A DNA stretch of 64,000 nt from Lepus europaeus (lineage: Eukaryota; Chordata; Mammalia; Lagomorpha; Leporidae), in the NCBI RefSeq assembly GCF_033115175.1, contig NC_084850.1:112141939-112205938 (forward strand), written 5' to 3'. Shown one piece after another: positions 1 to 11,498 of this stretch. The first letter of the stretch is position 1. Each line of letters opens with the position of its first letter. The notes beneath the pieces were generated by a model. It was not told where the DNA came from and did not search any database. It saw nothing but the letters and a program-made list of their open reading frames with translations. The position numbers were made by a program, and so were the translations under genes.

Positions 1-152
1 CTCCAAACTCAAGGAAAAATGTGGCAATGAGTCTTCAAGAAAAGCCTTCTCACTTTAGAGAAGACTAGGAAAAGACCAGACTAGTAGAAGATAAATGTGA
101 AGACAATAATTCCTCTACTACAACAATCCATCATAGCAAAAAACATGAGAGA

Positions 153-197
153 ACTCACCCTTACCCCTACCCTTACCTTCACCCTCACCCTTACTTT

Positions 198-266
<69 letters not shown>

Positions 267-267
267 C
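153..267. repeat. Variant telomere-like repeat (CCCTCA/CCCTTA)n
   Basis: This 115 bp array of hexamers is mostly CCCTCA, with CCCTTA, CCTTCA and CTTTCA variants towards its left end. Read on the minus strand it is TGAGGG, a known variant of the vertebrate telomeric TTAGGG repeat. The right half is nearly pure CCCTCA, and the left half is mixed. Any open frame through it is a product of the periodicity. Confidence 0.9.
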
Positions 268-1400
268 AAAAAGATCACATGGAGGCTTAGATTTTCACTT
301 TTACACTCTTCACACTCACACTTGCCAGGCTGTAATGAGGTGTTACACCCCAACCCCTAGGTGGTATCAGAGAAGACAAAGTTGGGAACAAGTCTTTCAT
401 ATTCATTTCTGCCTATAGGTAATGAGGCTCTGCTCCACTCACAGTATTAGGGGAGACCACATGGTGGGTGTGGATGTCCACTTATACCCTAAAGTAACAA
501 GACACTCCTGACCTTCCCAACTGGGGTGGTATCTGAGGAGGGATGGTGAAGTGATGGAACTTTCACTACCTCTTACCCATGGTAACATCCTACTTGTGAT
601 AGCACTGAAAGTCATGTAAGGATTAGCAACCAGGTCCTCCTCTGTCCTAGTAAAGAATTGTCATTGGATTCTTTTAAAAAGAAAAATTTATTTATTTATT
701 ATTTATTTATTTGAAAGTCAGAGTTACAAAGGGAGGGAGGCAGAGAGAGAGCGAGAGAGAGAGAGAGTGAGAGAGGTCTTCCATCAGCTGGTTCACTCCC
801 CAAGTGGCTGCAACTGCCAGGAACTTCATTCAGGTCTCCCACGTAGATGGCAGAGGTCCAAGCTCTTAGGTCTTCTTCTGCTGCTTTTCCCAGGCCATTA
901 ACAGGGAGCTGGATCGGAAATGGAACATTCGGGATATGAAACGGTGCCCTTATGGTATGCTGGCATTGCAGAAGGCAGCTTTACTTGCTATGCCAAAAAG
1001 TCGTCCTTGGTGTCAGTGGATTCTCAGTGGGGAGTTTCGACTCTTACTCCACACATAAGTAAAAAGAAGCACCACCACCCTGAGTATCAAAGGAAGTTGA
1101 GTGGAGAACCTGGACTTCCACTTCCACCTGGCTGTAAGGTGATGTCCCTCTTCCCCTAGTTCACTTTTCTCATATGAAACCAGCTACAACAATTTAAACA
1201 AGATTCAAAATCTCTTAGTACCCCAAACATCCAAATTTCAAGTAAAAATTATTCTTCATACAAAGAACCGGTTTTAATCTGAATGAAAGATGATCAAAAA
1301 ATAGCGACACCAAGATGTGGAGATATTAGAATGATATGGCAAATATTTTATAGCATCCATCTTCAACAAATAATAAAGTAAACACTTTAATGTACAATTA
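268..1400 (+). mobile_element. Ancient L1, 5' UTR and start of ORF1 region
   Basis: Decayed sequence resembles mammalian L1M 5' regions: 'gaggtgttacaccccaacccc', 'ggtggtatcagagaag', and around 1225-1370 the characteristic 'caaatttcaagtaaaaattattcttcatacaaagaacc' region just before ORF1 (shown here only as a pattern). It is broken by a minus-strand CSINE at 673-996. The element resumes at about 2540 after a minus-strand L1 insertion. No open frame survives. Confidence 0.6.
673..996 (-). mobile_element. CSINE (lagomorph C-repeat), minus
   Basis: The order is the (TTTA)n tail, gaaagtcagagttac, a (GA)n tract, gttcactccccaagtggc and gctttt cccaggccatt: a reversed CSINE. The head is diverged, so this is an old copy. 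It sits inside the ancient L1. Confidence 0.85.
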
Positions 1401-1752
1401 TGCTTTTTAAAAGTTTTTTATTAGCATTACTATATGCACACTTTTATGGGATCAGTGTGATATTTTAACAGGGCCATACAGTGTAAACTAATCAAATCAG
1501 GCAATCAGCACTCCCACCCTTCTCCCCTGCCTGCCTGCATGTTCAGAGCCTACTAGCTCATCTCCTCCAGTTCTTTAAACACCATATAATTCATTATTGA
1601 GATATGTTGTTGCACCACTTTTTTATGAAATAATAGAACCTGCTATTTCCATCTAACTCTGTCTTAATACCTGATACCAAATCTCCCTCTAACCCTCCTC
1701 CCCCATCTTTTCCAGTCACTAGTAATCACTAGTCTAGGTTAAGACAGATTTT

Positions 1753-2081
1753 GGGGCCGGCACTATGGCTCACTAGGTTAATCCTCCGCCTTTGGCGCCG
1801 GCATCCCATATGGGCGCTGGGTTCTGGTCCCAGCTGCTCCTCTTCCAGTCCAGCTCTCTGCTGTGGCCCGGGAAGGCAGTGGAGGATGGCCTAAGTTCTT
1901 GGGCCCCTGCACCCGCATGGGAGACCAGGAGGAAGCACCTGGCTCCTGGCTTCAGATCAGCATAGTTCCGGCAGTAGCGGCCATTTCGGGGGTGAACCAA
2001 TGGAAGGAAGATCTTTCTCTCTGTCTCTCTCTGACTGTCTAACTCTATTTGTCAAAAAAATAAAATAAAATAAAAAATAAA
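1753..2081 (+). mobile_element. CSINE, plus, younger head type
   Basis: The head is ggggccggcactatggctca with gctcactaggttaatcctcc, a CT-rich tract, and a (AAAAT)n tail. Flanking 14 bp near-identical copies of ttaagacagatttt (1739-1752 and 2082-2095, one mismatch) look like the target-site duplication. Confidence 0.92.
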
Positions 2082-2095
2082 TTAAGGCAGATTTT

Positions 2096-2439
2096 TAAAA
2101 TTCTTTTAAAGATCTATTTATTTGAAAGGTACAGCAACATAAAGAAAAAGGGACACACACACACACACACACAGTGATCATCTATCTGCTGTTTCACTCT
2201 CCAAATGATGACAACAGCAGGTCTGGGAAAGGACAAAATAAAAAGCCAGAAATTCCATTCTGGTCTCCCACATGGGTGTCAGAGGTTCAAGTAGTTGGGC
2301 CAGCCTTTGCTGCCTTCCTGGGTGCATAGCAGGAAGCTAGATTGCAAGTGGAGCAGTCTGGAATTGAATTTTCACTTCAATATGGAATGCCAGTATCATA
2401 TGCAGCAGTTTTATACACTGTGCTATGATGCCAGTCCCA
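2096..2439 (-). mobile_element. CSINE, minus
   Basis: It starts with the reversed tail and agatctatttatttgaaagg, contains an (AC)n run at about 2154-2173 in place of the usual (GA)n, and ends at ctgtgctatgatgccagtcc. It is an old, diverged copy inserted beside the previous CSINE. Confidence 0.8.
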
Positions 2440-2539
2440 GATAGGATTTTTTTTGGGGGGAAGGGGCTTCCACATATGAGAGATAAAATATGGTATTTGT
2501 CTTTTTGTGTCTGACTTATTTCATTGATCTCCATGAATG

Positions 2540-3560
2540 TGTTTGAAACATATGAAAACAACAGAGAGTATCAGCAAATAAACTCAAGATCTTAGCAAAG
2601 AAATAGATATAAGGAAGAAATAAATGAAATTGTTGAGATTTAAAAAGAAAACACAATAAACTAAATAATAAGCCCAATGAGTAAGGGTAAAAAAAGTGAA
2701 TGAGACAAAAATGGATCAATGAACTGGAAGATAGAACATTACAAAATATCAAAACTGAATAACAGAGGGGAAGAAGAATTGAAAAGAGAATAGAGCTTCA
2801 GAACCTTTTGGGAATATATAGAAATATGAAATATTTATATCATCAGAGTCCTGGCAGAAGAGTAGAAAAAACATAGGGCTGAAAACGTATTTGAAGGAAT
2901 AAATAATAAAAATTTCCAAAATTTAACAAAGGACATCCATCTTCAGCTCTGAGAAGAGCTCCAAATAGGTAAATTCCAAAGAAATCTAAACCAATACACA
3001 TCAGAATCAAACTTTTGATAACTGAAAACAAGCAAAAAAAAAAATCTTACAAGAAGCTACAGAGAAAGGAAAAACAGAATGGCAATGGGTTTCTTTTTAA
3101 AATTTTATTAAGAGATTTATTTACTTATTTGAAAGGCAGAGTAACAGAGAGGGAGGGGAAGAGAAAGAGGTCTTCCATCTGCTGGTTTATTCCCCAAATG
3201 GCCATAGCTGCAGTCACATAGAAGCCAGAAGCCAGGAATTTCATCTGGGTCTCCCAAATGGGTGGCAGGGACTCAAGTACTTGAGCCATCTTCTGGTGCT
3301 TTCTAAGGCACATTAACAGGAAGCTGGATCTGAAGTGGAGCAGCTGGGACTCGAAGTGGCACCCATATGGGATGCTGGAGTCACAGGAGGTAACCTGCTG
3401 TACCACCACGCTGGCCCTAACAACATATTTCATATTTTGTATTTCTAAATCATGGAGGCAAAAGAAAGTGGCATGATATTTTTTAATTGCCTAAAGAACT
3501 CTCAACCTAGAATTTTATATTCAGTGACAATATTAAGAAATCAAGATTTTATTTATTTAT
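2540..3560 (+). mobile_element. Ancient L1 ORF1 region, plus (continuation)
   Basis: Decayed ORF1-like sequence. Around 2590-2760 there are coiled-coil-type repeats ('aagaaatagatataag', 'caatgaactggaagatagaac'). At 2850-3070 come 'gagtcctggcagaag' and 'caaaatttaacaaaggacatc'. After a CSINE (3093-3418), 3440-3540 continues with 'ggaggcaaaagaaagtggc'. It joins the 268-1400 segment as one old element. No coding capacity remains. Confidence 0.65.
3093..3418 (-). mobile_element. CSINE, minus
   Basis: Reversed CSINE: gagatttatttacttatttgaaagg, GA-rich tract, tggtttattccccaaatggcc, and the head end tgctgtaccaccacgctggccc. It lies within the ancient L1 ORF1. Confidence 0.88.
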
Positions 3561-3639
3561 TTATTTATTTATTATTTCATTTATGTTTATCTTATCTGAA
3601 AGAGAGAGAGAAGGAATTTTTCATTAACACAAAATAATT

Positions 3640-5165
3640 GTGTCTATGGGTCACAGAATGATATGAATGGACATAATATATATTGATCAAATCAGAGTAA
3701 TTAGCATATCTATCTCGGATATATATCTTTCCGTGGGTTAGACATTCAAAATGTTCTATTCAAGATAATTTGAAGTGTACAGTATTATTGTTAATTACAG
3801 TCATGTTTTGGGGCTGGCGCTGTGGTGCAACGGGTTAACGCCCTAGCTTGAAGTGCCGGCATCCCAGGGTGCTGGTTCTAGTCCTGGGTGTTCCTCTTCT
3901 GATCCAGCTCTCTGCTATGGCCTGGGAAAGCAGTAGAAGATGGCCCAAGTCTTTGGGCCCCTGCACCCACGTGGGAGACCTGGAAGAAGTTCCTGGCTCC
4001 TGGCCTCGGATCGGTGCAGCTCTGGCCGTTGCGGCCCATTGGGGAGTGAACCATCGGGTGGAAGAACTCTCTCTCTTCTGCTTCTCTTTTCTCTGTGTAA
4101 CTCTCTGACTTTTGAATAAAATAAATAAAATCTTTAAAAAAATTAGTCATGTTTCTACACTCTACATCATAGAATTTAATCTTCCTAACAGTACAAATTA
4201 ACAAACCTCTCCCTAAATCCCCTCCCCTCTATAATTCCCAGCCTCTGATAACTACTGTTCTATTCACCCTATGTTTTCAATGTGTTTCAGCTTCCACATT
4301 AGAACCGACAGTGTTTGTCTCTTTTTATTTTTGATTATTTCACTTAACACATTATTCTCCAGTTTCATTCAGGTTGACACAAATGATAGAATTGCATTTT
4401 TATAGAATAGTATGCATCACATTTATTTTTTTCTGTTCATTCACTGATGGGTACTTAGGTTCATTCTATTTCTTGGCTATTGTGAACAATGTTTCAATAA
4501 ACATCATAGTGCAGATATCCCTTCAATATACGAATTTCCCTACCTTGGTATATATTCCCAGTAGTAGTGTTGCTGGGTGAAATGATATATTAGTTTTTGG
4601 AGGAACCTCCATACTATTTTCCACAATGCTGCACCAGTTTACATTCCGACCAGTGGGGTGCAAGAGTCCTCCTTAGTCTGCACCATTACAACATTTATTG
4701 TTTTTTCTCTTTTTGATATCAGCCTGTATAACTGGAGTGAGATGGTATGTCATTGGAATTTTGAATCATCTTACTCTGATAATTACTGGTGTTGAACATT
4801 TTTCCATACACTGACTTATCATTTGTACATCTTCTTCTGAGAAATATATAGTCATATAATTTTCCAATTTTTTAATCAAATTATTTTGGTATTTTACTCT
4901 TGAGTTTTGTGAATTTCTTATATATTCTGGTTATTGCCTCCTTGTAAGATGAAGAGTTTCCTAATATTTTCTACCATTCTGCAAGTTGTCTCTTCACTCT
5001 GTTGATTTATTTCTTGCTATGCAGGAGCTTTTTAGTTTGATATAATCACATTTGATTATTTTTGCTTTTCTTGCCCATGCTTTTGGCACCATATCAAAGA
5101 AAAATCTTTGCCCAGATCAATTTCCTGAATAGAAAGACTTTCTCTTCTGTGCATATCTTTTGTCT
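3640..5165 (-). mobile_element. Ancient L1 3' half, minus
   Basis: Reversed L1M 3' UTR and ORF2 end. 'ttgatcaaatcagagtaattagc' type sequence lies at 3680-3710. The hallmark reversed ORF2 stretches are present: 'attcactgatgggtacttagg', 'ttcttggctattgtgaacaa', 'ggaggaacctccatactat' and 'ctggagtgagatgg'. A CSINE (3809-4144) splits it. It carries many stops and is not functional. Confidence 0.75.
3809..4144 (+). mobile_element. CSINE, plus
   Basis: Near-canonical: gggctggcgctgtggtgca head, tgctggttctagtcc B-box-like segment, CT tract, tttgaataaaataaataaaa tail. The duplication agtcatgttt occurs at 3799-3808 and 4145-4154. Confidence 0.95.
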
Positions 5166-5900
5166 TTTGAAAAAGAAAATGTCAAAATATGAAAACATGA
5201 GGATGTTTATCCCAACAATGCTTATACAAACCAATAAAGGAAATTATATATAGAACAATGACAGGGTGTTGGTACATCCTACAGAATGAAATTTTACTTA
5301 AACATTAAAAATCAAAATCTAAATGTATAAACATATTACATTATATTTTCCAGTGAGATATTTATCAGAAAACTATCTTTTGAAGTCTTTGAATAAACAT
5401 TATTGAAGCCTGCATCTTTTGTACAAGGCCCTAAATTAAATTAATTGGTAATTTTCCTTCAATAAGAGAGGGACTCATCTCAGAAGAAATTAGTAATGTT
5501 TCAATAAAGTCTCTTTCATTTTGTATAAACACAATATTAAGTGAAAATCAGGTGTTACCTGAAAAGGCTTTTTGGTCTTTGCTGCTGGATTTTTTCCCCT
5601 CTGTTTCTAGAATTAGAGCAATGAAGACCCTCCCAATGTAGGAGGGATGCACAAAATGAGTTCTTAACCACAATGGGGAGGAATGACCACCTCACTGCAA
5701 CCAAGAAGTGATCTGTCAAGATTATCTCTGTAATCACCGAAGAAAATGAATTTAATGATGCCCAAGTACAAAATTTCTTTCCAATCATGGTGGATGGTGT
5801 GGGAAATAGTACTTCTTTCTCTGTCTTCACACTATTGAGCATGACAAATGAGCACTTGAAATTTCACTAGGGAAACTTGGGAACTTTTAAATTCGATTTT
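5166..5900. other. Unassigned AT-rich sequence
   Basis: I recognise no gene or named repeat here. A 95-codon minus frame at 5555-5842 has no known motif, splice context or promoter. The stretch may be old L1-derived sequence at its left end. Confidence 0.4.
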
Positions 5901-5904
5901 ATAA

Positions 5905-6235
5905 GTTGGACCCAGAAAGACAAATATTGCATGTTCTCTCTTACATGTGGGAGCTAAAATTTAAGAAAAAAAAAAAAAAGAAATGTTGGTGTGTATCAGT
6001 ATTGCTGCAGTTACAGTTTTGTAAAACTTTGTTTTATACTTTTGTGAAACCAATGGTTAAGAATGTTTTACTACTGTAGTTTTAGTGTGTAAGGGTGAAA
6101 TAGTTATTTTTTCATTCAATTATTGTTTATAGCCAGTCTATATTTCTACTAAATTAGCTTGTTACTTATTAAACTTCTTATTTGGTGAAGTATTAAGCCT
6201 TTTTATTGTAATGTAAATTTAAAATATGTTATCTC
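5905..6235 (+). mobile_element. Ancient L1 3' end, plus
   Basis: 'gacccagaaagacaaatattg' and 'tctcttacatgtgggagcta' mark the end of ORF2 of an old L1, followed by a decayed 3' UTR and a poly(A) at about 6235-6249. Confidence 0.65.
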
Positions 6236-6651
6236 AAAAAAAAAAAAAAGAAAAGAAAGGGAGAAGGGTGGAAGATACCAGGGAGGGAGGGAAGGAGGGA
6301 AGAGAGGGGGAGGGAAAAGTGACTGCAGTTTGACTGTTTCTTGTCTAGGTAATAACCACAGAATAACAAAAGGGCTACAACTTTGCATGATTCCCAAAAA
6401 CTTTTGCCTACAGGGATGGTGTTACGCTTTTCCACATCAGTGCCTGATCTCCACTGGATTTTCTACTTTGCCATGGGTCTTTGCATGATGTATAACTGGT
6501 TCTTTGTCTTCAATTTATTTTCACATCTTGTTCTCTTTGTACACGCACACACCTAGCTCCAGTATAGAAAGGTTTTTTAAATAAAAATGGTGTCAAATAC
6601 CAAGATTGTGTCCCCTTGGTGGCCCACATATTAAGGTTAGAATTTCATTTG

Positions 6652-6950
6652 TTTTTAAAAAAGATTTATTTATTTGAAAGATAGACTTTTAGACGCATAC
6701 ACACACAGAATGCCCTTCTATCCACTGGTTCACTCCCTAGATGGCTGCAATGGCTGTAGCTGGGCCAGTCTGAAGTCAAGAGCCAGGAGCTTCTTCTGGT
6801 CTACCATGTGAGTGCAGGGGCCCAAAGAGTTGGGTCATATTCCACTGCTTTCCCAGGTACATTTTGATATTCATGCTAGGATCTAGCTAGTAACAGAGGC
6901 AGTCCTGGAAATTCACTTGATTATTAGTCCAGTGCTATTTCTACACACTG
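6652..6950 (-). mobile_element. CSINE, minus
   Basis: Reversed CSINE: aaaagatttatttatttgaaag, then ctggttcactccctagatgg, then gggcccaaagagttgggtca. The head end is decayed, and an (AC) run replaces the GA tract. Confidence 0.82.
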
Positions 6951-7406
6951 CAATTTTGGGATATAGTAAATGCTGGTTCTTCCACCTCTCCTGCTTTTCC
7001 CCAGTTCAGCTACAGCACAGGGTGAAATGGTCCACAGCTCTGTTTGGTTCAGGCAACTCTCCCACAATGCCCTGCCCTCCCAACCCCCATGCACTTTCAC
7101 ATTTAGTGGTGTATACAGTTCTAACAGTCAATCTTGCCTGGATTCTCTGAGGCCTTTGCTACTGTCATTCACCTGCCATTCTGCCATCTGAATATCTTCT
7201 TTGAACTGAGACATTAGTATTCTACTTGGTTTTTGATTTTGATTTCTCCCCTGACATCATCCCCCACCCATTTTCATTGTTTCTTTTTATCACACAGTGG
7301 TCTACTCCCAGCACCCCTATATTCCTTCAGGAGAGATGACACATGAAGAAGAGGGAACCTTCCTTTTTATTATACATAAGGATTATATTTGAGAATTAGA
7401 GTTGTT
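6951..7406. other. Unassigned sequence
   Basis: Pyrimidine-rich (TCC/CTT) sequence with no feature that I can name. Frames at 6917-7191 lack any recognisable motif. Confidence 0.4.
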
Positions 7407-7746
7407 GGGGCTGGTGCTATGGCGTAGCAGGTAAAGCCACTGCCTGCAGTGCAGGCATCCTATATCGGTGCCAGTTCGAGTCTCAGCTGCTCCACTCCTG
7501 ACCCAGCTCCCTGCTAACGTGCCTGGGAAAGCACTGGAAGATGGCCCAAGTGCTTGGGACCCTGCACTCATGTGGGAAACCTGGATAAAGCTCCTGGCTT
7601 CAGTATGGCTCAGCCCCGGATGTTGTGGCCATTTGGGTAGTGAACCAGTGGATGGAAGATCTTTCTCTCACTCTCTTTCTTCCTTTGCCTCTCCTTCTCA
7701 GTAACTATGACTTTCAAATAAATAATAAATAAATCCTTTCAAAAAA
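7407..7746 (+). mobile_element. CSINE, plus
   Basis: The head is ggggctggtgctatggcgtag, with B box ggtgccagttcgagtctc, and the tail caaataaataataaataaat. The flanks agaattagag and agaatttagtg resemble a decayed target-site duplication. Confidence 0.92.
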
Positions 7747-8160
7747 GAATTTAGTGGAACTTAAGCTCCAGTTTCGGTTTTGAGGCAGAAAATGCAAAGT
7801 ATTGTGGAGATAAGACAGTAAAGCAGAGGAGAGCAGATTGTTTAACCTTTTCAATTTCAAGTTGAGAATGATGATCTACTCTGTAATCCATTAGAAGTAA
7901 CTGATGAGGTTGTGAATATGATGAGGAAAAAAGAAAACAAAAACAATCTGTGAATGTATTGGAGAGTGACAGCCTACAGCCATTTGAACAGTATCTGAAC
8001 AGGGCAGTTGCAACAGGTCAAGAAAGGAGGGGTAGTTAAATATCCCTCCATAGAGAATGAATCAATAGAACTTGTCACACAATTGTCGTAAAATTAATCA
8101 GGAGAGAAATGAACATTTTCTTGAGCAGTTATTAAGTATGTGGCTTCAGAAATGTGGATG
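7747..8160. other. Unassigned sequence
   Basis: Purine-rich unique-looking sequence between two CSINEs. No gene or repeat recognised. Confidence 0.4.
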
Positions 8161-8487
8161 GGGCCGGCGCCGTGGCTCAATAGGCTAATCCTCCGCCTTG
8201 CGGTGCCGGCACACTGGGTTCTAGTCCCGGTTGGGGCGCCGGATTCTGTCCCGGTTGCCCCTCTTCCAGGCCAGCTCTCTGCTGTGGCCCGGGAAGGCAG
8301 TGGAGGATGGCCCAAGTGCTTGGGCCCTGCACCCGCATGGGAAACCAGGAGAAGCACCTGGCTCCTGGCTTCAGATCAGCACGATGCGCTGGCCGCGGCG
8401 GCCATTGGAGGGTGAACCAACGGCAAAAGGAAGACCTTTTTCTCTGTCTCTCTCTCTCACTGTCCACTCTGCCTGCCCAAAAAAAAA
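8161..8487 (+). mobile_element. CSINE, plus, young subfamily
   Basis: The head is ggggccggcgccgtggctca with aggctaatcctccgccttgc and a duplicated 'ggttctagtcccggttgggg' style B-box region. It is GC-rich and little decayed. Perfect 10 bp duplication aatgtggatg at 8151-8160 and 8488-8497. Confidence 0.95.
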
Positions 8488-8707
8488 AATGTGGATGGAT
8501 GGTTTGGTTCTGTAAAGTGCTTCAAGAATCAACTTGGATTGAAGGAGAGTCTCATGAATGGCTCTCTACAACTAACTGTATGTGTTACTAGGTTTCTGTG
8601 TGCAGCTTTGTTTGAAAGATGTTTTTTCAGTAAATATAAAGAAAAAATTGCAAATTTCTGTGATAAATTAAGGATTTAGACTATGATCTTTAAGGATACT
8701 TTCTTGT

Positions 8708-9041
8708 TTTAAAAGATTTATTTATTTATTTATTTGAAAGGCAGAGTGATAGAGAGGGAGACATAAAGAGACAGAGAGGAGATCTTCTACCCACTGGTTC
8801 ACTTTCAAAATGGCTGCAATAGCTGAACTGGGCCGGACGGAAGTTAGGAGCCAGAAACTCCATCCTGGTTTCCCAAGTGAGTGGCAGGGACCCAAGTACT
8901 TGGGCCCTCTTCAACAGCCTTCTACCCACATTGGTTGGAAGCTGGATTGGAAGTGGAGTGCTGGGAATTGAACGGGCATTCATAGAGGATGCCAGCATTG
9001 CAAGCAGGGGCTTAACTCACTATGCCACAACACTGGCATTC
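8708..9041 (-). mobile_element. CSINE, minus
   Basis: Reversed CSINE with a (TTTA)n tail, gaaaggcagagtgatagag, gttcactttcaaaatggctg, and a head end 'ctcactatgccacaacactggc'. Confidence 0.88.
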
Positions 9042-11065
9042 AAGTATGGTTTCAATGCAGATATTCCTTGTGTTATCTTTATTTTCATGTTTTCTAGGAG
9101 ATCTCTGAAATTATGCCATCAAGGTGTATGAAATAACCTGAGGCACTTTTAAAACACTTAATGACAGCTAGCATTTCCTGGTTGTCTTATTTGATCTGAT
9201 ACTGTGGCAATCAAACTTATAGCATTCAATAAACAGAGGTGACAAGACATTGTGAAAGTGGAAAATTCTTAATTTTAACAATGTTTTCACTGGAAATATA
9301 GGATCAATGTTAAGAAACATGTATTGATTGTGTGCTTCTCTGAATGTTACTAAAAATGAACTAGAATGATTCTGGGTACTTCAGCTCTTTGTGAAATTTT
9401 CAGAGGGTGTTAAACAGACACTGGTGCAAATTTCTTGAACCTCTATTAAAAGATAAATCCATTTCCTTATACTCCCAACATCTATGACTCACTTTATTTA
9501 TTTATTTGGATTTTGTGAGTAACTTTCCTGCTTAGAGTCACTATAGAGGATCATAGTTATCAAGTTTTAATTTTTGCTAACTATTCCTGTTTCTCTATTA
9601 CTTCAGTTACTGCTGTGTCTTTAGGTCCAGTGAAAACTCCTTTGGGATTTAGGGACATAATATAATGGAAAGTGAAAGCAACTACAAATCAACTAACATG
9701 ACAGATCTAGATGCCATCCTGCCCACTGTCTTTGTAAAAGGGGGAGTTATCTTTATTGGTTTTGAATGTCAAGGTTCAGAAATGTCTTTGATTGGTATTC
9801 TCTAAGTAAGTCCTTGAGAAAAATTTTATTGCAGATAGTTTAGTTGGGAGTGACTACAAAAGACAGTGTAAGGGAATGGGAAGGGTAGAAAGTGAATCTA
9901 GGACACACTATTAAGAAGGTTACTATGGCAGACAATGGAGGTCAGATCTTGCTGGGGACTGGGGGGAGAACATGCCAGAGTCATTCCACCCAAAGAACTA
10001 GGACAAACGAGTATTAACTCCCACATGCCCATTATCCATCCATTACTCATCAAGGGATGTTCCCAGGAGCATTAGCTCCCTGGCACTTCTTGGCTGACTC
10101 TGCCCTTTCAGGTCAAGCATGCTCCTATGGCCGGAGATACTTCAGAGGCAGGGAGTCACGAGTGTTTGCAACAGAAATCCACTGTCCACCTGGAAACAGT
10201 GGCTGCCATGGAGAAATGGGCAGGGCTACTTCCGTGACTCCTCTTTCTGATTCCGAAGCATATTTGATCAGAATTCATTCTCCCGTGTTTCTTGAATTTT
10301 TTTCACTGTTCAGTTGTGTCTACTTGAGTTGCCCCCTCCCTACTTTCCTTTGGACTAACAATAACTTGACACTACATTTCAAATTAAAGATCTAAGAAGA
10401 TAATAACAAGGATAAAATGTGAAATAATAACAGCATCATAATTTTAAGTATTTTTGGAATATGTACAGCATGATATTATTAATAGAATATCTCCTATGAG
10501 CTCATCCTCACTTCCTTCTCTGATAGATAAAAGTCAAATTAAAAGGTACTCCATTCTGGGCACTTTAATTTAAATGATTGGAGCAATTCAGTTAGAAGAA
10601 CAATTGTGATGTTCAGAAGACCCAAAATAAAAAAAAAAAAAAACTTTAGCATTATTTAAATATTATGTATTACTATAAACACAAAAACATAAAAGCAATT
10701 AGACTTATAAGTGTTTTTATGGCAAAGGTGATTTTACTTTCTTAAGGGATTTGAGAGATGATAACAAAATCTTTGTGAGAAATACGTTAGAGACTGGATA
10801 TCTTGCTCCCGAGACATCTATACTACAGCAAAGGAAAGAACACAAATGATCTATGATTTAAAGAACGATCTTGATGGGAATGAGGAAGGCTTTTTGAAAT
10901 TGACAGAATTTTAGCTCTTGTCCTTTTTAGGGATAGCAAATACAGGGCATATGGGCCTCCACTCCACTCTACCTGCACTACTAATTCTATTGTGTCCCCA
11001 GAATTCTGCCTAACACCATGTAAAAAATATGATGAATAGATATACAGTGGTTCTTAAAAGCCATT
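9042..11065. other. Unassigned downstream sequence
   Basis: Two kilobases with no gene that I can support. A GC-richer block at about 10050-10290 carries a 112-codon plus frame (10057-10395) without a recognisable domain, splice context or poly(A) signal. A poly(A) run lies at 10629-10644. Some of this may be repeat too old to identify by eye. Confidence 0.4.
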
Positions 11066-11069
11066 CTTG

Positions 11070-11420
11070 GCCCAATATAGAAGATACCAAATATTGTTTT
11101 TAGTAAAGAGCCAGAGAATAGCTTAAACTCTGTAACTATATGGCTTCTGTCTGGTTTCTGTCTATTCAACTTTGCTGTTATAGTGCAAAAGCAATCATAG
11201 ACAATATCAGAGAAATGATTGTGCTGTGTTCCAATAAACCTTTATTTATAGAAAATAAAATTTAAATTTTATATACTTTCTTGTGTCACACATTATTCCT
11301 CTAATGATTTTTTAAAAACCATTTAAAATGTAAAAGGTGTTCCCAGCTGTGTGTGATATAAAAATAGCTGGCAGGTTAGATTTGTCCTATGGGTCATAGT
11401 TGGCAAGCTCTTTCCCTAGT
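11070..11420 (+). mobile_element. hAT-type nonautonomous DNA transposon fossil
   Basis: Successive landmarks match a common mammalian hAT-Charlie MITE: 'aaagagccagagaatagct', 'ctgttatagtgcaaaagcaatc', 'atagacaatatcagag', 'gtgttccaataaacctttat', 'ctggcaggttagatttgtcc' and 'ggtcatagttggcaagct'. I am sure of the class but not of the exact family name. Confidence 0.65.
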
Positions 11421-11498
11421 ACAGGTCCTTCATTTTGCACACAAGAATATAGGGTGCAAAAAGAGGAAGCACCTTACCCTTACTTAACATCATGGTTT

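Larger units (their letters stand above)
1405..2536 (-). mobile_element. Ancient L1 3' end, minus, interrupted by two CSINEs
   Basis: The 1405-1738 part resembles an L1M 3' UTR read in reverse ('gatattttaacagggccatacagtgtaaactaatcaaatcag'-like, described as a pattern). The 2440-2536 part resembles the reversed end of ORF2 (cttccacatatgagagataa; gtctgacttatttcattgat). It interrupts the older plus-strand L1 whose parts flank it. Confidence 0.6.

Noticed and set aside
81..360. 87-90 codon frames on both strands rich in Val-Arg or Leu-Thr
   Set aside because: They are translations of the CCCTCA hexamer array, which is open in several frames because its unit is a multiple of three.
5555..5842. 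95-codon minus frame
   Set aside because: No recognisable domain, Kozak context, splice sites or poly(A) signal, and it is not in phase with any CFAP47 exon.
8161..8260. tRNA-like head with B-box-like ggttctagtcc
   Set aside because: It is the tRNA-derived head of a CSINE, as in more than thirty other copies; it lacks a full tRNA fold and is not a tRNA gene.
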